From contig JAEWQB010000002.1 of NCBI GenBank assembly GCA_023460395.1, positions 1 through 43,518 of the forward strand: 43,518 nucleotides of DNA. The letters are read 5' to 3'. The first letter of the stretch is position 1; every line of letters starts with the position of its first letter. The stretch is from Pseudomonadota bacterium (GTDB lineage Bacteria > Desulfobacterota > Desulfovibrionia > Desulfovibrionales > Desulfovibrionaceae). The notes under the pieces are model-generated. The model saw only the letters and a list, made by a program, of their open reading frames with translations, did not search any database and had not been told where the DNA came from. The position numbers and the translations under genes were made by a program. Positions 26,158 through 34,891 of the stretch are shown here, piece after piece.

Positions 26158-27288
26158 CTAATTCAAAGCTGTTAGCCACGGTTCAGGGTTAATGGCTTTT
26201 TGGTGAAAACGCAATTCGAAATAGAGTCCGGGGCCTTCCACGTTAGGAAAATATCCTGCGGTACCCAGCCTTTGTCCCCGTTTTACCGTTTGCCCCACTT
26301 CAAGATCGCTGGCGGCAAGGTAGGCGTAGAGGGAGTAGTAGGCTGAATCGTGCATGACGATAACCACACGACCAAATCCACGCAGAATGTCATTGTGTAC
26401 CACTTTTCCTGAGAAAACGGAAACCACTTCCGCATCGGGAGGTAGTGAAAGTCCTATACCGCGTGTGGGCGGGGTGGCTCCGGGCGCGTAGCGCAGGGAG
26501 AGTAACCCACGGGCGGGCCACGGAAGCGCGCCTTTGTATTTGGCGAAATCGCCGGCGACAGGGGCGTCCTGTAATTGATAATTGAGGCTGTTGATGACAG
26601 AGAGTACGTCTTTTAGCGTCGCCTCGGCATCTTCCTTTTGCTTGCGCACGGTGCGGAGCTGGCTGTTATAGCGCAATCTGTCCCGCAATATTTGGTCCTT
26701 GCTCCGGTTCACGGCGGCAAGACGTTCTTGTGCCTTTTTTTCCAGTGCCTGCTGCTGGGCCACCGATGCGGCGAGATCCTGCTGCTGCACCGCCAGTTCG
26801 GCATATTTACCGTCTATGGCGGCGAACACTCGCCCTGTCCATTCGAGATGCCTGTCCGCTTCCTGCCAGCCGGGCGTGTTGGCCCCGCGTCCGGCCTGGC
26901 TTTGCGTGTACAGAGGCCACATGGCTTCCAGCAAATCCGCCAGTTCGGCTTCTGTTTTTTCCTGCCGGGCCAGCAGACGCGCATGCTCCTGCTCTGCGGT
27001 GCGGCGGCTTGCCCCCAGAGCGGTCAGTTCCGCTTCCTGAGCGGAGAGGCTTTTTTCCAGCGCCTGTATACGGTCCTCTGATTGCGCAAGCTCTTTATGA
27101 AGGCTGCGTTCGCTGGAGGAAAGTTTGTTCAGAGTCTGCTTGGTCTGCGCTGCTTTCTTTTCCTGCGCTTTGATATCCTGCGTGAGGGAACGTCCGGCGA
27201 GGGCGGCGTTTGTCGCTCCGAAGAGCAGCACCGCGACACCAAGCAGGGAGAAAAGGACGGCGGGGAGGAGTCGGGAAAGGCGGATCAT
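26158..27288 (-). CDS. envC: EnvC-like murein hydrolase activator (coiled coil plus degenerate LytM domain)
   Basis: This 376-residue protein has a signal peptide at ~1-31 (cleavage near ALA) and a long coiled coil at ~35-230 rich in Lys/Gln/Glu/Ala heptads. The C-terminal LytM/M23 domain starts at ~260. The zinc ligands of active M23 peptidases are not there: the HxxxD position reads RGIGLSLP, YAHL reads YAYL and HxH reads LYFELR. This is what is expected of EnvC/NlpD-type activators, which open amidases for daughter-cell separation rather than cutting wall themselves. The ATG at 27288 overlaps the stop of the upstream glycosylase gene (ATGA) and follows GGAG. Confidence 0.9.
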   Translation of the reverse strand: MIRLSRLLPAVLFSLLGVAVLLFGATNAALAGRSLTQDIKAQEKKAAQTKQTLNKLSSSERSLHKELAQSEDRIQALEKSLSAQEAELTALGASRRTAEQEHARLLARQEKTEAELADLLEAMWPLYTQSQAGRGANTPGWQEADRHLEWTGRVFAAIDGKYAELAVQQQDLAASVAQQQALEKKAQERLAAVNRSKDQILRDRLRYNSQLRTVRKQKEDAEATLKDVLSVINSLNYQLQDAPVAGDFAKYKGALPWPARGLLSLRYAPGATPPTRGIGLSLPPDAEVVSVFSGKVVHNDILRGFGRVVIVMHDSAYYSLYAYLAASDLEVGQTVKRGQRLGTAGYFPNVEGPGLYFELRFHQKAINPEPWLTALN

Positions 27289-27959
27289 GCGGTGTCTCCG
27301 TGGAGATGGTCGGGCAGATAGGGAGACAGCGGGCACACTTCGCACCGGGGTGCGCGTTTATGGCACCATTCTTTGCCCACACGCACGATGAGCGCGTGGT
27401 ATTCATTATATAAGGGCGCATCGGGGGGCAGCACGTCCATAAAAAACGCGCGTAGTTCGTCATAGCGGACGTCTTCCGGGAGCAGACTGTGGCGTGTACA
27501 CAGCCGGTGGGTGTAGGCGTCCACCACAAAGGTGGGGAGTCCGGCGGCGTAGAGGGCAATGGCGTCTGCCGTTTCCGGCCCTATTCCCGAAACGCGGAGC
27601 AGAAGGGTGCGGGCTTCTTCCGGCTCGCGCGTTGCGAGGTTGGTGATGTCATCTTCGCAGAAGTCGCGCAGCCAGTGCATGAGCGCATGCAACCGTTTTG
27701 CTTTGATATTGTGATACCCGGAAGGGCGGATACACTGTGCCAGATCGTGTTCCGGCATTGAGCGCAGGGCGTGAGGTGACAGTGCGTCTCGCTCTTTAAG
27801 GTTGGCGATGGCACGTTCTACGTTTGTCCAACTGGTGTTTTGCGTGAGAATAGCCCCCACGATAATCTCAAATGGCGAATCGCCGGGCCACCAGTGACTG
27901 GGGCCCAGCCGCTCCAGCATGGAGTGGTACATAGTCATGAGCAGGCGTTCACGCGTCAT
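27285..27959 (-). CDS. HhH-GPD DNA glycosylase of the endonuclease III superfamily
   Basis: This 224-residue base-excision repair protein has the helix-hairpin-helix and GPD motif in RVSGIGPETADAIALYAAGLPTFVVDAYTHRL. The Asp (VVDAY) that activates the glycosidic bond is kept. The catalytic Lys of bifunctional endonuclease III (usually GVGRKTAN) is Glu here, pointing to a monofunctional glycosylase. At the C-terminus only three of the four iron-sulfur cysteines remain (WCHKRAPRCEVCPLSPYLP); the fourth position is Leu. This resembles the MagIII-like branch (3-methyladenine glycosylase without a cluster) more than Nth. Start is uncertain: the ATG at 27959 lacks a ribosome site and TTG at 27998 is an alternative. 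It overlaps envC by four bases. Confidence 0.85.
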   Translation of the reverse strand: MTRERLLMTMYHSMLERLGPSHWWPGDSPFEIIVGAILTQNTSWTNVERAIANLKERDALSPHALRSMPEHDLAQCIRPSGYHNIKAKRLHALMHWLRDFCEDDITNLATREPEEARTLLLRVSGIGPETADAIALYAAGLPTFVVDAYTHRLCTRHSLLPEDVRYDELRAFFMDVLPPDAPLYNEYHALIVRVGKEWCHKRAPRCEVCPLSPYLPDHLHGDTA

Positions 27960-28028
27960 TGTGGGCCGTATGCTATCGTTTCCCCCGGCGAGTGGCAACA
28001 GGTCCGTGGGCTGTCACGCGCAACGCAG

Positions 28029-30704
28029 CTATTTTCCCCGCAGGCGACGGGTTGTGTGCCGGGTGGGCAGCGCTGTTGTTGGGTCTTCGGGCCATGGGTG
28101 TTTGGGATAGCGCCCCCGCATTTCGGCACGCACAGCGGGGTAGCCGTTTTTCCAGAACGAGGGAAGGTCGCATGTAACCTGAAGCGGCCTGCCCGCAGGG
28201 GAAAGCAGATGAACAGTCAGCGGATGGCGGCCTGAGGCGATGGTGGGGGTTTGGCTGGCTCCGAACATCTCTTGCAATTTTACCGGGAGGATGGGCGCTG
28301 TGCCGTCCGCGTAATCCAGACGGATATGCGAACCGGAGGGGACAGTGACATGAGTGGGGGCTTCCGCGTCCAGACGGCGCAGAAGGGACCAGTCCAACCG
28401 GGTTCGCAGCGCAGAGAGCAGGTCCACCGTGGAAAATTGCGAGCGCCGCGTGACGCCGGAAAGAAAGGGGGCAAGCCACATTTCCAGCGAATCCAGCAGG
28501 GCCGGGTCATGCATATCCGGCCAGCAACCGGCGTCTGCTTGGGGGGCCAGCCCGCGTAAAAAGTTGACGCGGGCACACAGGGTGCGGGCTTCCGCATCCC
28601 ACGGCAGGCAATGCAGGCCAAGCGAACGGATGCCATCCAGTATGGCTGTCCGCACGGCTTCCCGCGTGGCTTCCGTATCGTTGGCGAGCGGGGCATCCGC
28701 CAGTATGAGGGCACCCAAACGGGTCTGCTTTCTGGCGGAAACAGCCTCGGAACGGGAATCCCACGCAATGTGCGCATGCTCAACGCACTGCCGGGCAAAC
28801 CGGTTTTCCAAAACCTCGCGGGAGATGGGGGCCGCTGTCCATATGCGGGCGCGTGCGGCGTTTCCGTCCAACTCCGCCACGGCGAGAAAGGGATCGTGGG
28901 CAAGAGGTGCCTCTGGCGGGAGCACGGCGGAACGTCCGTTGGCAAGGCGGAAAAGCCCGTTGCCACGTTGCTGCGCGATGCGGTCTGGATATGCGAGGGC
29001 CAGACACTCCCCGGCATCGTCCGCCCGCACGGAGGAGCCGTGGGAAGGAAACCCGGCAGGGGCGATGTTCCGCAGTACCCGCTGTATGTGGTCAAATGCG
29101 GCGCTTACGGCACGGGAGGCGGTCTGCGCCGGAGAGGCAAGCCGGGCTACGGCGGAGCGCAGGTCCACCTCGCGCGGGGGGCGTTCCGCGAGCAGTGCCG
29201 CCACAGCACAGGCGGTAGCCGTTAATTCGGGGGACTCGTCCATGGTGGTAAGAACCATGTGCGCAAGACGCGGGTGCAACGGCAAGGAGAGCAAGGCCGA
29301 TCCGTGCGGGGTGATGCGCTGGGCGGCGTTCAATGCGCCTATTTCTTGAAGCAACGTCACGGCTTGGGCAAAATTGCCACTTGGCGGTGGGGTAAGCCAC
29401 GGCAGAGCACAGGCCGCGCTATATCCAGTCACGCCCCATGCCGCGAGTTCCAGCACAAGCGGGGCGAGGTCGGCATCACGAATTTCCGGCGGGGTAAAAG
29501 CACGCATGGAATGTTCGTCCGCCTGATCCCATAACCGCCAGCAGACACCGGGACTTAGCCGCCCGGCCCGCCCCTGCCGCTGTATGGCGGAAGCGAGGGA
29601 AATCTGTTCCGTAACCAGCCGGGTCATGCCGCTGCCGGGATGAAAGCGAGGAAGCCGGGTGAAGCCAGAGTCCACGACAACCTTGATCCCTTCAATGGTA
29701 AGCGATGTTTCCGCGATGGAGGTGGCGAGCACCACTTTGCGGGTGCCGTCCGGTGCCGGGGCGATTGCGGCGTCCTGTTCTTGGGGGGAGAGATCCCCGT
29801 ATAACGGGCGCACCACCACGTTCTGCGGTAGGGGAGCCGCATCTGACGGGGCTATGCTTCCGCTTTTTTCAGGAGACCCGCAGAGCATTTCCGCTGTGCG
29901 CCGGATTTCTCCCGCACCGGGCAGAAAAACCAAAATATCTCCCTGTTCGGTCCGTAGCGCATGGCGCACTGTAGCGGCTACATGAGCGAGCCGCGCTGCT
30001 GAAAGCGGCCCGATGGATGATACGGAAGGGGCCGGTTGTCCCGTTCGCGTTTCTCGCGGAGGGGGAGCGTGGCGCACGCTGACGGGAAAGGACCGGCCTT
30101 CACAGGAAAGGAGGGGACAATCGTCCAACAGCGCGGCAACAGGGGCGCAATCCAGCGTGGCAGACATGACAAGCAATCGCAGATCGGGGCGAAGGGCGTT
30201 TTGTGCTTCCCGGCAAAGGGCTAGGCCGAGGTCGGCATGCATGCTGCGTTCGTGGAACTCATCAAAAATGACGATGCCGTAGCCGGAGAGTTCGGGGTCT
30301 GCCTGAAGTAACCGGGTGAGCACGCCTTCTGTGATAACCTCAATGCGGGTCGCGGAGCCGACACGTGTTTCATGGCGGATTCGGTAGCCCACAGTCTGAC
30401 CGGGCTGTTCTCCCAGAGTGCGGGCCATGAATGCGGCGGCGGAGCGAGCGGCGAGGCGGCGCGGTTCCAGCATGAGAATGCGTTGGCCTGCCAGCCATGG
30501 GGTGGTGAGCAACGCAGGGGGAACACGGGTCGTTTTTCCCGCTCCCGGCGGTGCGTGAAGCAGGGCGTTTGGCGTAACGGAAAGTGTCTGGCACAGCTCG
30601 GAGAGCACCGCGTCAATAGGAAGCGTGTGCTGGTCCGGTAGGCTCTGGGCGGGTGGAGTGAAACTGGCGGGGCGCGGCGGCATGGGCAGTATGGATTTCC
30701 TCAC
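28029..30704 (-). CDS. hrpB: HrpB, DEAH-type ATP-dependent helicase
   Basis: This 891-residue superfamily 2 helicase has Walker A APPGAGKTT at 51-59, the Walker B variant DEFH at 148-151 and motif III LVMSATLD. Motif VI appears in QRQGRAGRLSPGVCWRLW, and the HrpB-specific C-terminal domain ends with KHPWPEDP. HrpB is widespread in bacteria; its RNA substrate and role remain unclear. The start is GTG at 30704 with AGGA shortly upstream. It lies 98 bases after the solute-binding protein gene and 69 bases before the glycosylase gene on the same strand, probably a loose operon. Confidence 0.95.
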   Translation of the reverse strand: MRKSILPMPPRPASFTPPAQSLPDQHTLPIDAVLSELCQTLSVTPNALLHAPPGAGKTTRVPPALLTTPWLAGQRILMLEPRRLAARSAAAFMARTLGEQPGQTVGYRIRHETRVGSATRIEVITEGVLTRLLQADPELSGYGIVIFDEFHERSMHADLGLALCREAQNALRPDLRLLVMSATLDCAPVAALLDDCPLLSCEGRSFPVSVRHAPPPRETRTGQPAPSVSSIGPLSAARLAHVAATVRHALRTEQGDILVFLPGAGEIRRTAEMLCGSPEKSGSIAPSDAAPLPQNVVVRPLYGDLSPQEQDAAIAPAPDGTRKVVLATSIAETSLTIEGIKVVVDSGFTRLPRFHPGSGMTRLVTEQISLASAIQRQGRAGRLSPGVCWRLWDQADEHSMRAFTPPEIRDADLAPLVLELAAWGVTGYSAACALPWLTPPPSGNFAQAVTLLQEIGALNAAQRITPHGSALLSLPLHPRLAHMVLTTMDESPELTATACAVAALLAERPPREVDLRSAVARLASPAQTASRAVSAAFDHIQRVLRNIAPAGFPSHGSSVRADDAGECLALAYPDRIAQQRGNGLFRLANGRSAVLPPEAPLAHDPFLAVAELDGNAARARIWTAAPISREVLENRFARQCVEHAHIAWDSRSEAVSARKQTRLGALILADAPLANDTEATREAVRTAILDGIRSLGLHCLPWDAEARTLCARVNFLRGLAPQADAGCWPDMHDPALLDSLEMWLAPFLSGVTRRSQFSTVDLLSALRTRLDWSLLRRLDAEAPTHVTVPSGSHIRLDYADGTAPILPVKLQEMFGASQTPTIASGRHPLTVHLLSPAGRPLQVTCDLPSFWKNGYPAVRAEMRGRYPKHPWPEDPTTALPTRHTTRRLRGK

Positions 30705-30802
30705 GTGTCCTGATGGCTGATGCGTGAATATAGTCCAAAGCGGCTTCGCTGCCTAGCATGCCACCACCTCCCGTGGCGCATGGTGCCCGACGGTCAGGAC
30801 GG

Positions 30803-31690
30803 TTATTCAATACGCACGGCTGTGGGTTGGACCAAAAGAGGTAGGCGCGGTCCAGCGGCAAAGGGGACCAGTCCGTATTGCTGAACGATGGTCGCAAGTT
30901 CTCCAGATTCCCGCAACTGGTCCAGCGCTCCCTGAAATGAGGCCACAGCGGCGTCCGGCACGCTTTTGTGGAAGGCGTAATACATATAGGCCTCGCGCAG
31001 AGGGAATACCGCCTCATACTCGTTGGGGGAAAATCCCGCGGCGCGGATCAGGGAATCTGCCGCGACAATATCATAGGCCCATGCGTCTATGCGTCCCCTG
31101 TTCATCATTTCCACAATACCGGGAGGAAAGGTGGTGAGCACCAGCCGATTTTCAGGGTAGCCCAACTCCAAAAGCAGCCTGTGTCCCATGTCCTGCGGCA
31201 GAGCGGCGACGGTGTATTGGGATATGTCCGCCGGAGTATGAATGCGTACTTGCCGGTCTTTGCGGGCTATCAGACCCGTGACGGCGGGCATGATGGGACC
31301 GGCCCATTTGAAGCATGTTTCGCGCGAAGGAGTGCGGGCCACAACAAAAAGGCACGACGCGGGTGTTTCCAGTGCGGTGCGATACGCCCGCGACCATGGC
31401 AGAATACGCACGCGATCGGGAGACGGTTTGCCCAGAGTCCGCAGCACCGCGCGGAGAACTTCCACGGCTATACCGGCCTGTTTACCTTCCTGATTAACGG
31501 TATACGGCGCATATTCGTCGGAAATCCACGTGATAGCGCTAACATCCATGGGCGAATTTTGTTGCGCATTGCCCGCGTGCGGGGTCAGCAGGAGAAAAAA
31601 GAGGCCAATGAGGAGCGTTTTCGTGAAAATGCCGCCGGTATCACAACGCGCGGAAGCTGGGTTGGGGAAAAAGCGGGGACAACGACGCAT
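30803..31690 (-). CDS. Periplasmic solute-binding protein (family 3 / transporter substrate-binding domain)
   Basis: This 295-residue secreted protein has an Arg-rich N-terminus, a hydrophobic core TLLIGLFFLLLTPHAGNA and a likely cut before QQNSP. The mature part has the two-lobed SBP_bac_3 fold (EYAPYTVNQEGKQAGIAVEVLRAVLR at the start, MYYAFHKSVPDAAVASFQGALDQLRESGELATIVQQYGL at the end, not quoted contiguously here as a motif). No permease or ATPase adjoins it, so it is an orphan binding protein as is frequent in sulfate reducers, perhaps feeding a distant amino-acid transporter or a sensor. A GGAG ribosome site precedes the ATG at 31690. The ligand is unknown. Confidence 0.88.
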   Translation of the reverse strand: MRRCPRFFPNPASARCDTGGIFTKTLLIGLFFLLLTPHAGNAQQNSPMDVSAITWISDEYAPYTVNQEGKQAGIAVEVLRAVLRTLGKPSPDRVRILPWSRAYRTALETPASCLFVVARTPSRETCFKWAGPIMPAVTGLIARKDRQVRIHTPADISQYTVAALPQDMGHRLLLELGYPENRLVLTTFPPGIVEMMNRGRIDAWAYDIVAADSLIRAAGFSPNEYEAVFPLREAYMYYAFHKSVPDAAVASFQGALDQLRESGELATIVQQYGLVPFAAGPRLPLLVQPTAVRIE

Positions 31691-31921
31691 AGATTCTCCA
31701 GAAAAGGGGGTGTGGCATACGTATATGTTGCTAGCATAGCATCGGTGAATCTATGCGGCAACGCAAATTCTGCCTAACCTTCTTTCGTTCCATCATATGC
31801 GGAAGAGCGGCATGTGCTGTATCTGGTTACGGAAAAAGATGGTTTTTTAAAAAGAATTGCAGGGTTCCGTAAAAATCGTTTGTGGATTGCGCATTTTTTC
31901 TTTCCTTCCTTGTTCAGCCCC

Positions 31922-31950
31922 TTGACGAGGTGGTGGGGAATGGATATTGA
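31922..31950 (+). promoter_or_regulatory. Housekeeping promoter candidate for the universal stress protein gene
   Basis: TTGACG (31922-31927), 17 bases, then TATTGA (31945-31950) fits a sigma-70 promoter with initiation near 31957. It lies 50 bases upstream of the start at 32000. The rest of the 309-base divergent gap (31691-31999) is AT-rich without a gene. Confidence 0.55.
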
Positions 31951-31999
31951 TTGCTTAACCAAACAGTTTAAGGGGAAACCGCATCAGGAGGAAACCGTG

Positions 32000-32533
32000 A
32001 TGGAACTACCCGCTCTTGCCAGTTTTCTGGTACCCGTTGATGGCAGCGAAGCATCTCGCCGTGCCAAGCGTTACGCCGTAGCGCTGGCGCGCCAGTGTGG
32101 CGCCCGCGTTATTCTTTTCCACGCCCAAGGTCAGGTGACTGGTCGCATTGGGGCCGAAGGCCGCCAGAAGGTTGTGGAAAAAGATTTCGCGCATATCGAC
32201 AAAGTGTTCGGAATTTATGAAGACGGCTTTAAAGACGCCGGAGTGGAATACGAAACACAGGTCGCACTCGGCGATCCGGCTGACGCCATTGTAAAGGCCG
32301 CCTGTGATAACAACTGCGGCATGATTATTATGGGCAGCAAGGGACAGACCGGCGTGCGCAAAGTGCTGGGTTCCGTTTCGGGCCGCGTAAGCGCCGCTAG
32401 CCCCATCCCCGTGCTTATGGTGGGGGCGGAATGTGATTGCGCCAACTCCTGCGGCAAAGAGTGCCTGTGGAAATGTCGGTTTGAACCCGTTCCCAACTTG
32501 CAGGATCTTGGCTGCCGCCGTACGCACGCGTAG
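32000..32533 (+). CDS. Universal stress protein (UspA family) with cysteine-rich C-terminal tail
   Basis: This 177-residue protein has a normal UspA domain at residues ~8-142 (FLVPVDGSEASRRAKRYAV at the start). The ATP-binding loop GSKGQTG-X9-GSVS is near residues 114-130, so it is probably nucleotide-binding. Beyond the usual end (PIPVLMVG) comes a 36-residue tail with cysteines at 145, 147, 151, 155, 159 and 172 (ECDCANSCGKECLWKC), a CxCx3Cx3Cx3C pattern that suggests metal or cluster binding. AGGAGG eight bases upstream fixes the ATG at 32000; the 62 extra codons of the longer frame run through the promoter. It is a single gene. Confidence 0.92.
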   Translation: MELPALASFLVPVDGSEASRRAKRYAVALARQCGARVILFHAQGQVTGRIGAEGRQKVVEKDFAHIDKVFGIYEDGFKDAGVEYETQVALGDPADAIVKAACDNNCGMIIMGSKGQTGVRKVLGSVSGRVSAASPIPVLMVGAECDCANSCGKECLWKCRFEPVPNLQDLGCRRTHA

Positions 32534-32708
32534 CAGTCGCGGGCGGAAGGGTACTCCGCATGGGGGTGCCTGATTGATTTTCGGACTGGCGTGCGCGGGG
32601 AACTGCCCGGAATCTTTCGTGTGATCGCAAATGGTGTACGGCGGGGTGTGGCCCGGCGAAGGCCGTTGCGGTTGTTGTTTGGCAAATTGTGCACAGGAAG
32701 AATGCATG

Positions 32709-32752
32709 CCCGGCGTTTTAGGTGTATGAAACCTAATACGCCGGGTTTTTTG
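32709..32752 (+). terminator. Rho-independent terminator after the universal stress protein gene
   Basis: A long stem starts with CCCGGCGT (32709-32716) and closes with ACGCCGGG (32738-32745). TTTAGGT/ACCTAA extends it inward to a short loop, and six Ts follow. It is 175 bases past the stop. The remainder of 32534-32914 holds no gene except the fhs promoter. Confidence 0.9.
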
Positions 32753-32850
32753 TTTGAGGTGCGAAATTGGGAACTGTGTATGGGCAATCTTGCGTGAATA
32801 TGCAGTTTTCTGTGCGAAAAATAGGGAAACTGGGGATGGCTGTCACAAAG

Positions 32851-32879
32851 TTGACGAAAAAAGTGCGCCAGCGTATGGG
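32851..32879 (+). promoter_or_regulatory. Housekeeping promoter candidate for fhs-folD
   Basis: TTGACG (32851-32856) and TATGGG (32874-32879) are separated by 17 bases. The hexamers are 36 bases upstream of the fhs start, giving a short leader with an AGGAG ribosome site. Confidence 0.5.
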
Positions 32880-32914
32880 CTGTTGCACCACAACACCACA
32901 TAAGGAGACATTGC

Positions 32915-34714
32915 ATGCAGCCGGAAGTACCCTCCGTTAGTTCCCTTGATCCCAAACGCCACGCCGACTGGGAAATCGCACAAGATGCGGAAACCCGCAT
33001 GAAAACCATCTATAATCTGGCGGGAGAGATGGGACTGGAGGAGCGGGAGCTGCTTCCTTACGGGCATTATATGGGCAAAATAGACCATCGCGCCGTGCTG
33101 GAACGGCTGGCAGGAAGGCCCAACGGAAAATATGTGAATGTCACCGCCATCAGCCCCACACCGCTTGGCGAGGGGAAGTCTACCACAACCATTGGCTTGG
33201 TGCAGGGCTTGGGACGGCGGGGCAAAAAAGCTTCTGCCGCCATTCGTCAGCCTTCCGGTGGCCCTACCATGGGAGTGAAAGGCTCCGCCGCCGGAGGGGG
33301 CCTGTCGCAGTGCATCCCGCTTACGCCGTTTTCGCTCGGCTTCACTGGCGACATAAATGCCGTCATGAACGCGCACAATCTGGCTATGACAGCCCTCACC
33401 GCGCGTATGCAGCACGAGCGGAATTATGATGACGCCAAGCTGTTGCGTCTTTCCGGTATGCCACGGTTGAACGTGGACCCCACGCGGGTGGAGATGGGCT
33501 GGGTTATGGATTTTTGTGCGCAGGCGCTGCGAAATATCATCGTCGGCATTGATGGTGTAAACGGGGCGCGGGACGGGTATATGATGCGCTCCCGGTTTGA
33601 TATCGCCGTTTCCTCGGAAGTTATGGCCATACTCGCGGTTGCGCGTGATCTGAAAGATTTGCGTAACCGTATGGGCAATATCATCATCGCTTACGATACT
33701 GCGGGAAAACCGCTCACTACCCGCGATTTTGAGGTAGACGGTGCGATGACCGCATGGTTGGTGGATGCCGTGAACCCCAACCTTATCCAAACCGTGGAAG
33801 GGCAGCCTGTTCTCGTGCATGCTGGACCCTTTGCCAACATCGCGTTGGGGCAAAGCTCCATCATCGCGGATCAGGTGGGGCTGAAGCTTTCCGAGTATCA
33901 CGTAACGGAGTCCGGCTTTGCCGCTGACATCGGGTATGAGAAATTTTGGAACCTCAAATGCCATTACAGCGGCATGACCCCGGACGCAGCTGTGGTGGTA
34001 GCCACGGTGCGCGCTCTGAAATGCCATGGCGGTGCCCCGATGCCCGTGCCGGGACGCAAACTGCCCGACGAATACGCTAGGGAAAATGTGGAATGGGTGG
34101 AAAAAGGCTGCGCTAATCTATTACACCACATAAAGATTGTTAAACGCAGCGGCGTGTCGCCCGTGGTGTGCATTAACGCATTCGTTACAGATACGCCCAA
34201 TGAAATAGCGAAAATACGCTCGTTGTGCGAAAGCGCCGGTGCCAGAGTGGCAGTGTCGCACCATTGGGAGCGCGGTGGCGAGGGGGCACTGGAACTGGCG
34301 GACGCCGTAATGGACGCCTGCAACGACGAAAAACAGCTTAGCCCCCTGTATGACTGGTCGTTACCCTTGCGCCAGCGTATCGAAACGGTGGCGACAACCG
34401 TGTATGGTGCCGACGGCGTGGAATATTCTTTCAATGCGCGGGCACGGCTTGAAGCAATGGAAGGGGACGAGCGTTTTTCTCAGTTTGGCATCTGCATGGT
34501 AAAAACGCATCTCTCTCTTTCTGATGATCCCGCCCGCAAGGGTGTCCCTACCGGGTGGCGGCTGAAAGTGCGGGATGTGCTGACCTTTGGCGGAGCGGAA
34601 CTGGTGGTGCCGGTGGCGGGAGACATCTCGCTTATGCCGGGCACAGGGTCCAACCCATCGTTCCGCCGGATAGATGTGGATACCGATACCGGCCGGGTGA
34701 AGGGGCTGTTTTAA
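32915..34714 (+). CDS. fhs: Formate-tetrahydrofolate ligase
   Basis: This 599-residue enzyme joins formate to tetrahydrofolate with ATP, giving 10-formyl-THF for one-carbon metabolism. The P-loop PTPLGEGKSTTTIGL is at ~81-95, followed by RQPSGGPTMGVKGSAAGGG. Later family landmarks are present (FEVDGAMTAWLVDAVNPNL region, PVPGRKLP, MVKTHLSLS). It is somewhat longer than the typical ~557-residue enzyme at its N-terminus and middle. The gene precedes folD in the same direction, and together they convert formate to methylene-THF, useful to an anaerobe oxidising or assimilating C1 units. Confidence 0.97.
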   Translation: MQPEVPSVSSLDPKRHADWEIAQDAETRMKTIYNLAGEMGLEERELLPYGHYMGKIDHRAVLERLAGRPNGKYVNVTAISPTPLGEGKSTTTIGLVQGLGRRGKKASAAIRQPSGGPTMGVKGSAAGGGLSQCIPLTPFSLGFTGDINAVMNAHNLAMTALTARMQHERNYDDAKLLRLSGMPRLNVDPTRVEMGWVMDFCAQALRNIIVGIDGVNGARDGYMMRSRFDIAVSSEVMAILAVARDLKDLRNRMGNIIIAYDTAGKPLTTRDFEVDGAMTAWLVDAVNPNLIQTVEGQPVLVHAGPFANIALGQSSIIADQVGLKLSEYHVTESGFAADIGYEKFWNLKCHYSGMTPDAAVVVATVRALKCHGGAPMPVPGRKLPDEYARENVEWVEKGCANLLHHIKIVKRSGVSPVVCINAFVTDTPNEIAKIRSLCESAGARVAVSHHWERGGEGALELADAVMDACNDEKQLSPLYDWSLPLRQRIETVATTVYGADGVEYSFNARARLEAMEGDERFSQFGICMVKTHLSLSDDPARKGVPTGWRLKVRDVLTFGGAELVVPVAGDISLMPGTGSNPSFRRIDVDTDTGRVKGLF

Positions 34715-34733
34715 CCACGCACCCCGGCAGTGG

Positions 34734-34764
34734 GGGCGCCGCACGCCAAAGGGCGCACTGCCGG
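34734..34764 (+). other. Stem-loop between fhs and folD
   Basis: Perfect 9-base arms CCGGCAGTG (34734-34742) and CACTGCCGG (34756-34764) lie 20 bases after fhs. No clear U run follows, so read-through to folD, 127 bases further on, is likely, perhaps at reduced level. Confidence 0.45.
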
Positions 34765-34891
34765 AGACTGCTTGGTTTTGTGCGGTTTCCATACTCGCGG
34801 CGGGGCGTACCGGCTTTCCTATTGACACGAATGCGACGTCCGGGCAAAACCGGGCGCGGCACGACCTTTCATTTCAGCCACGGGAGGCGAC

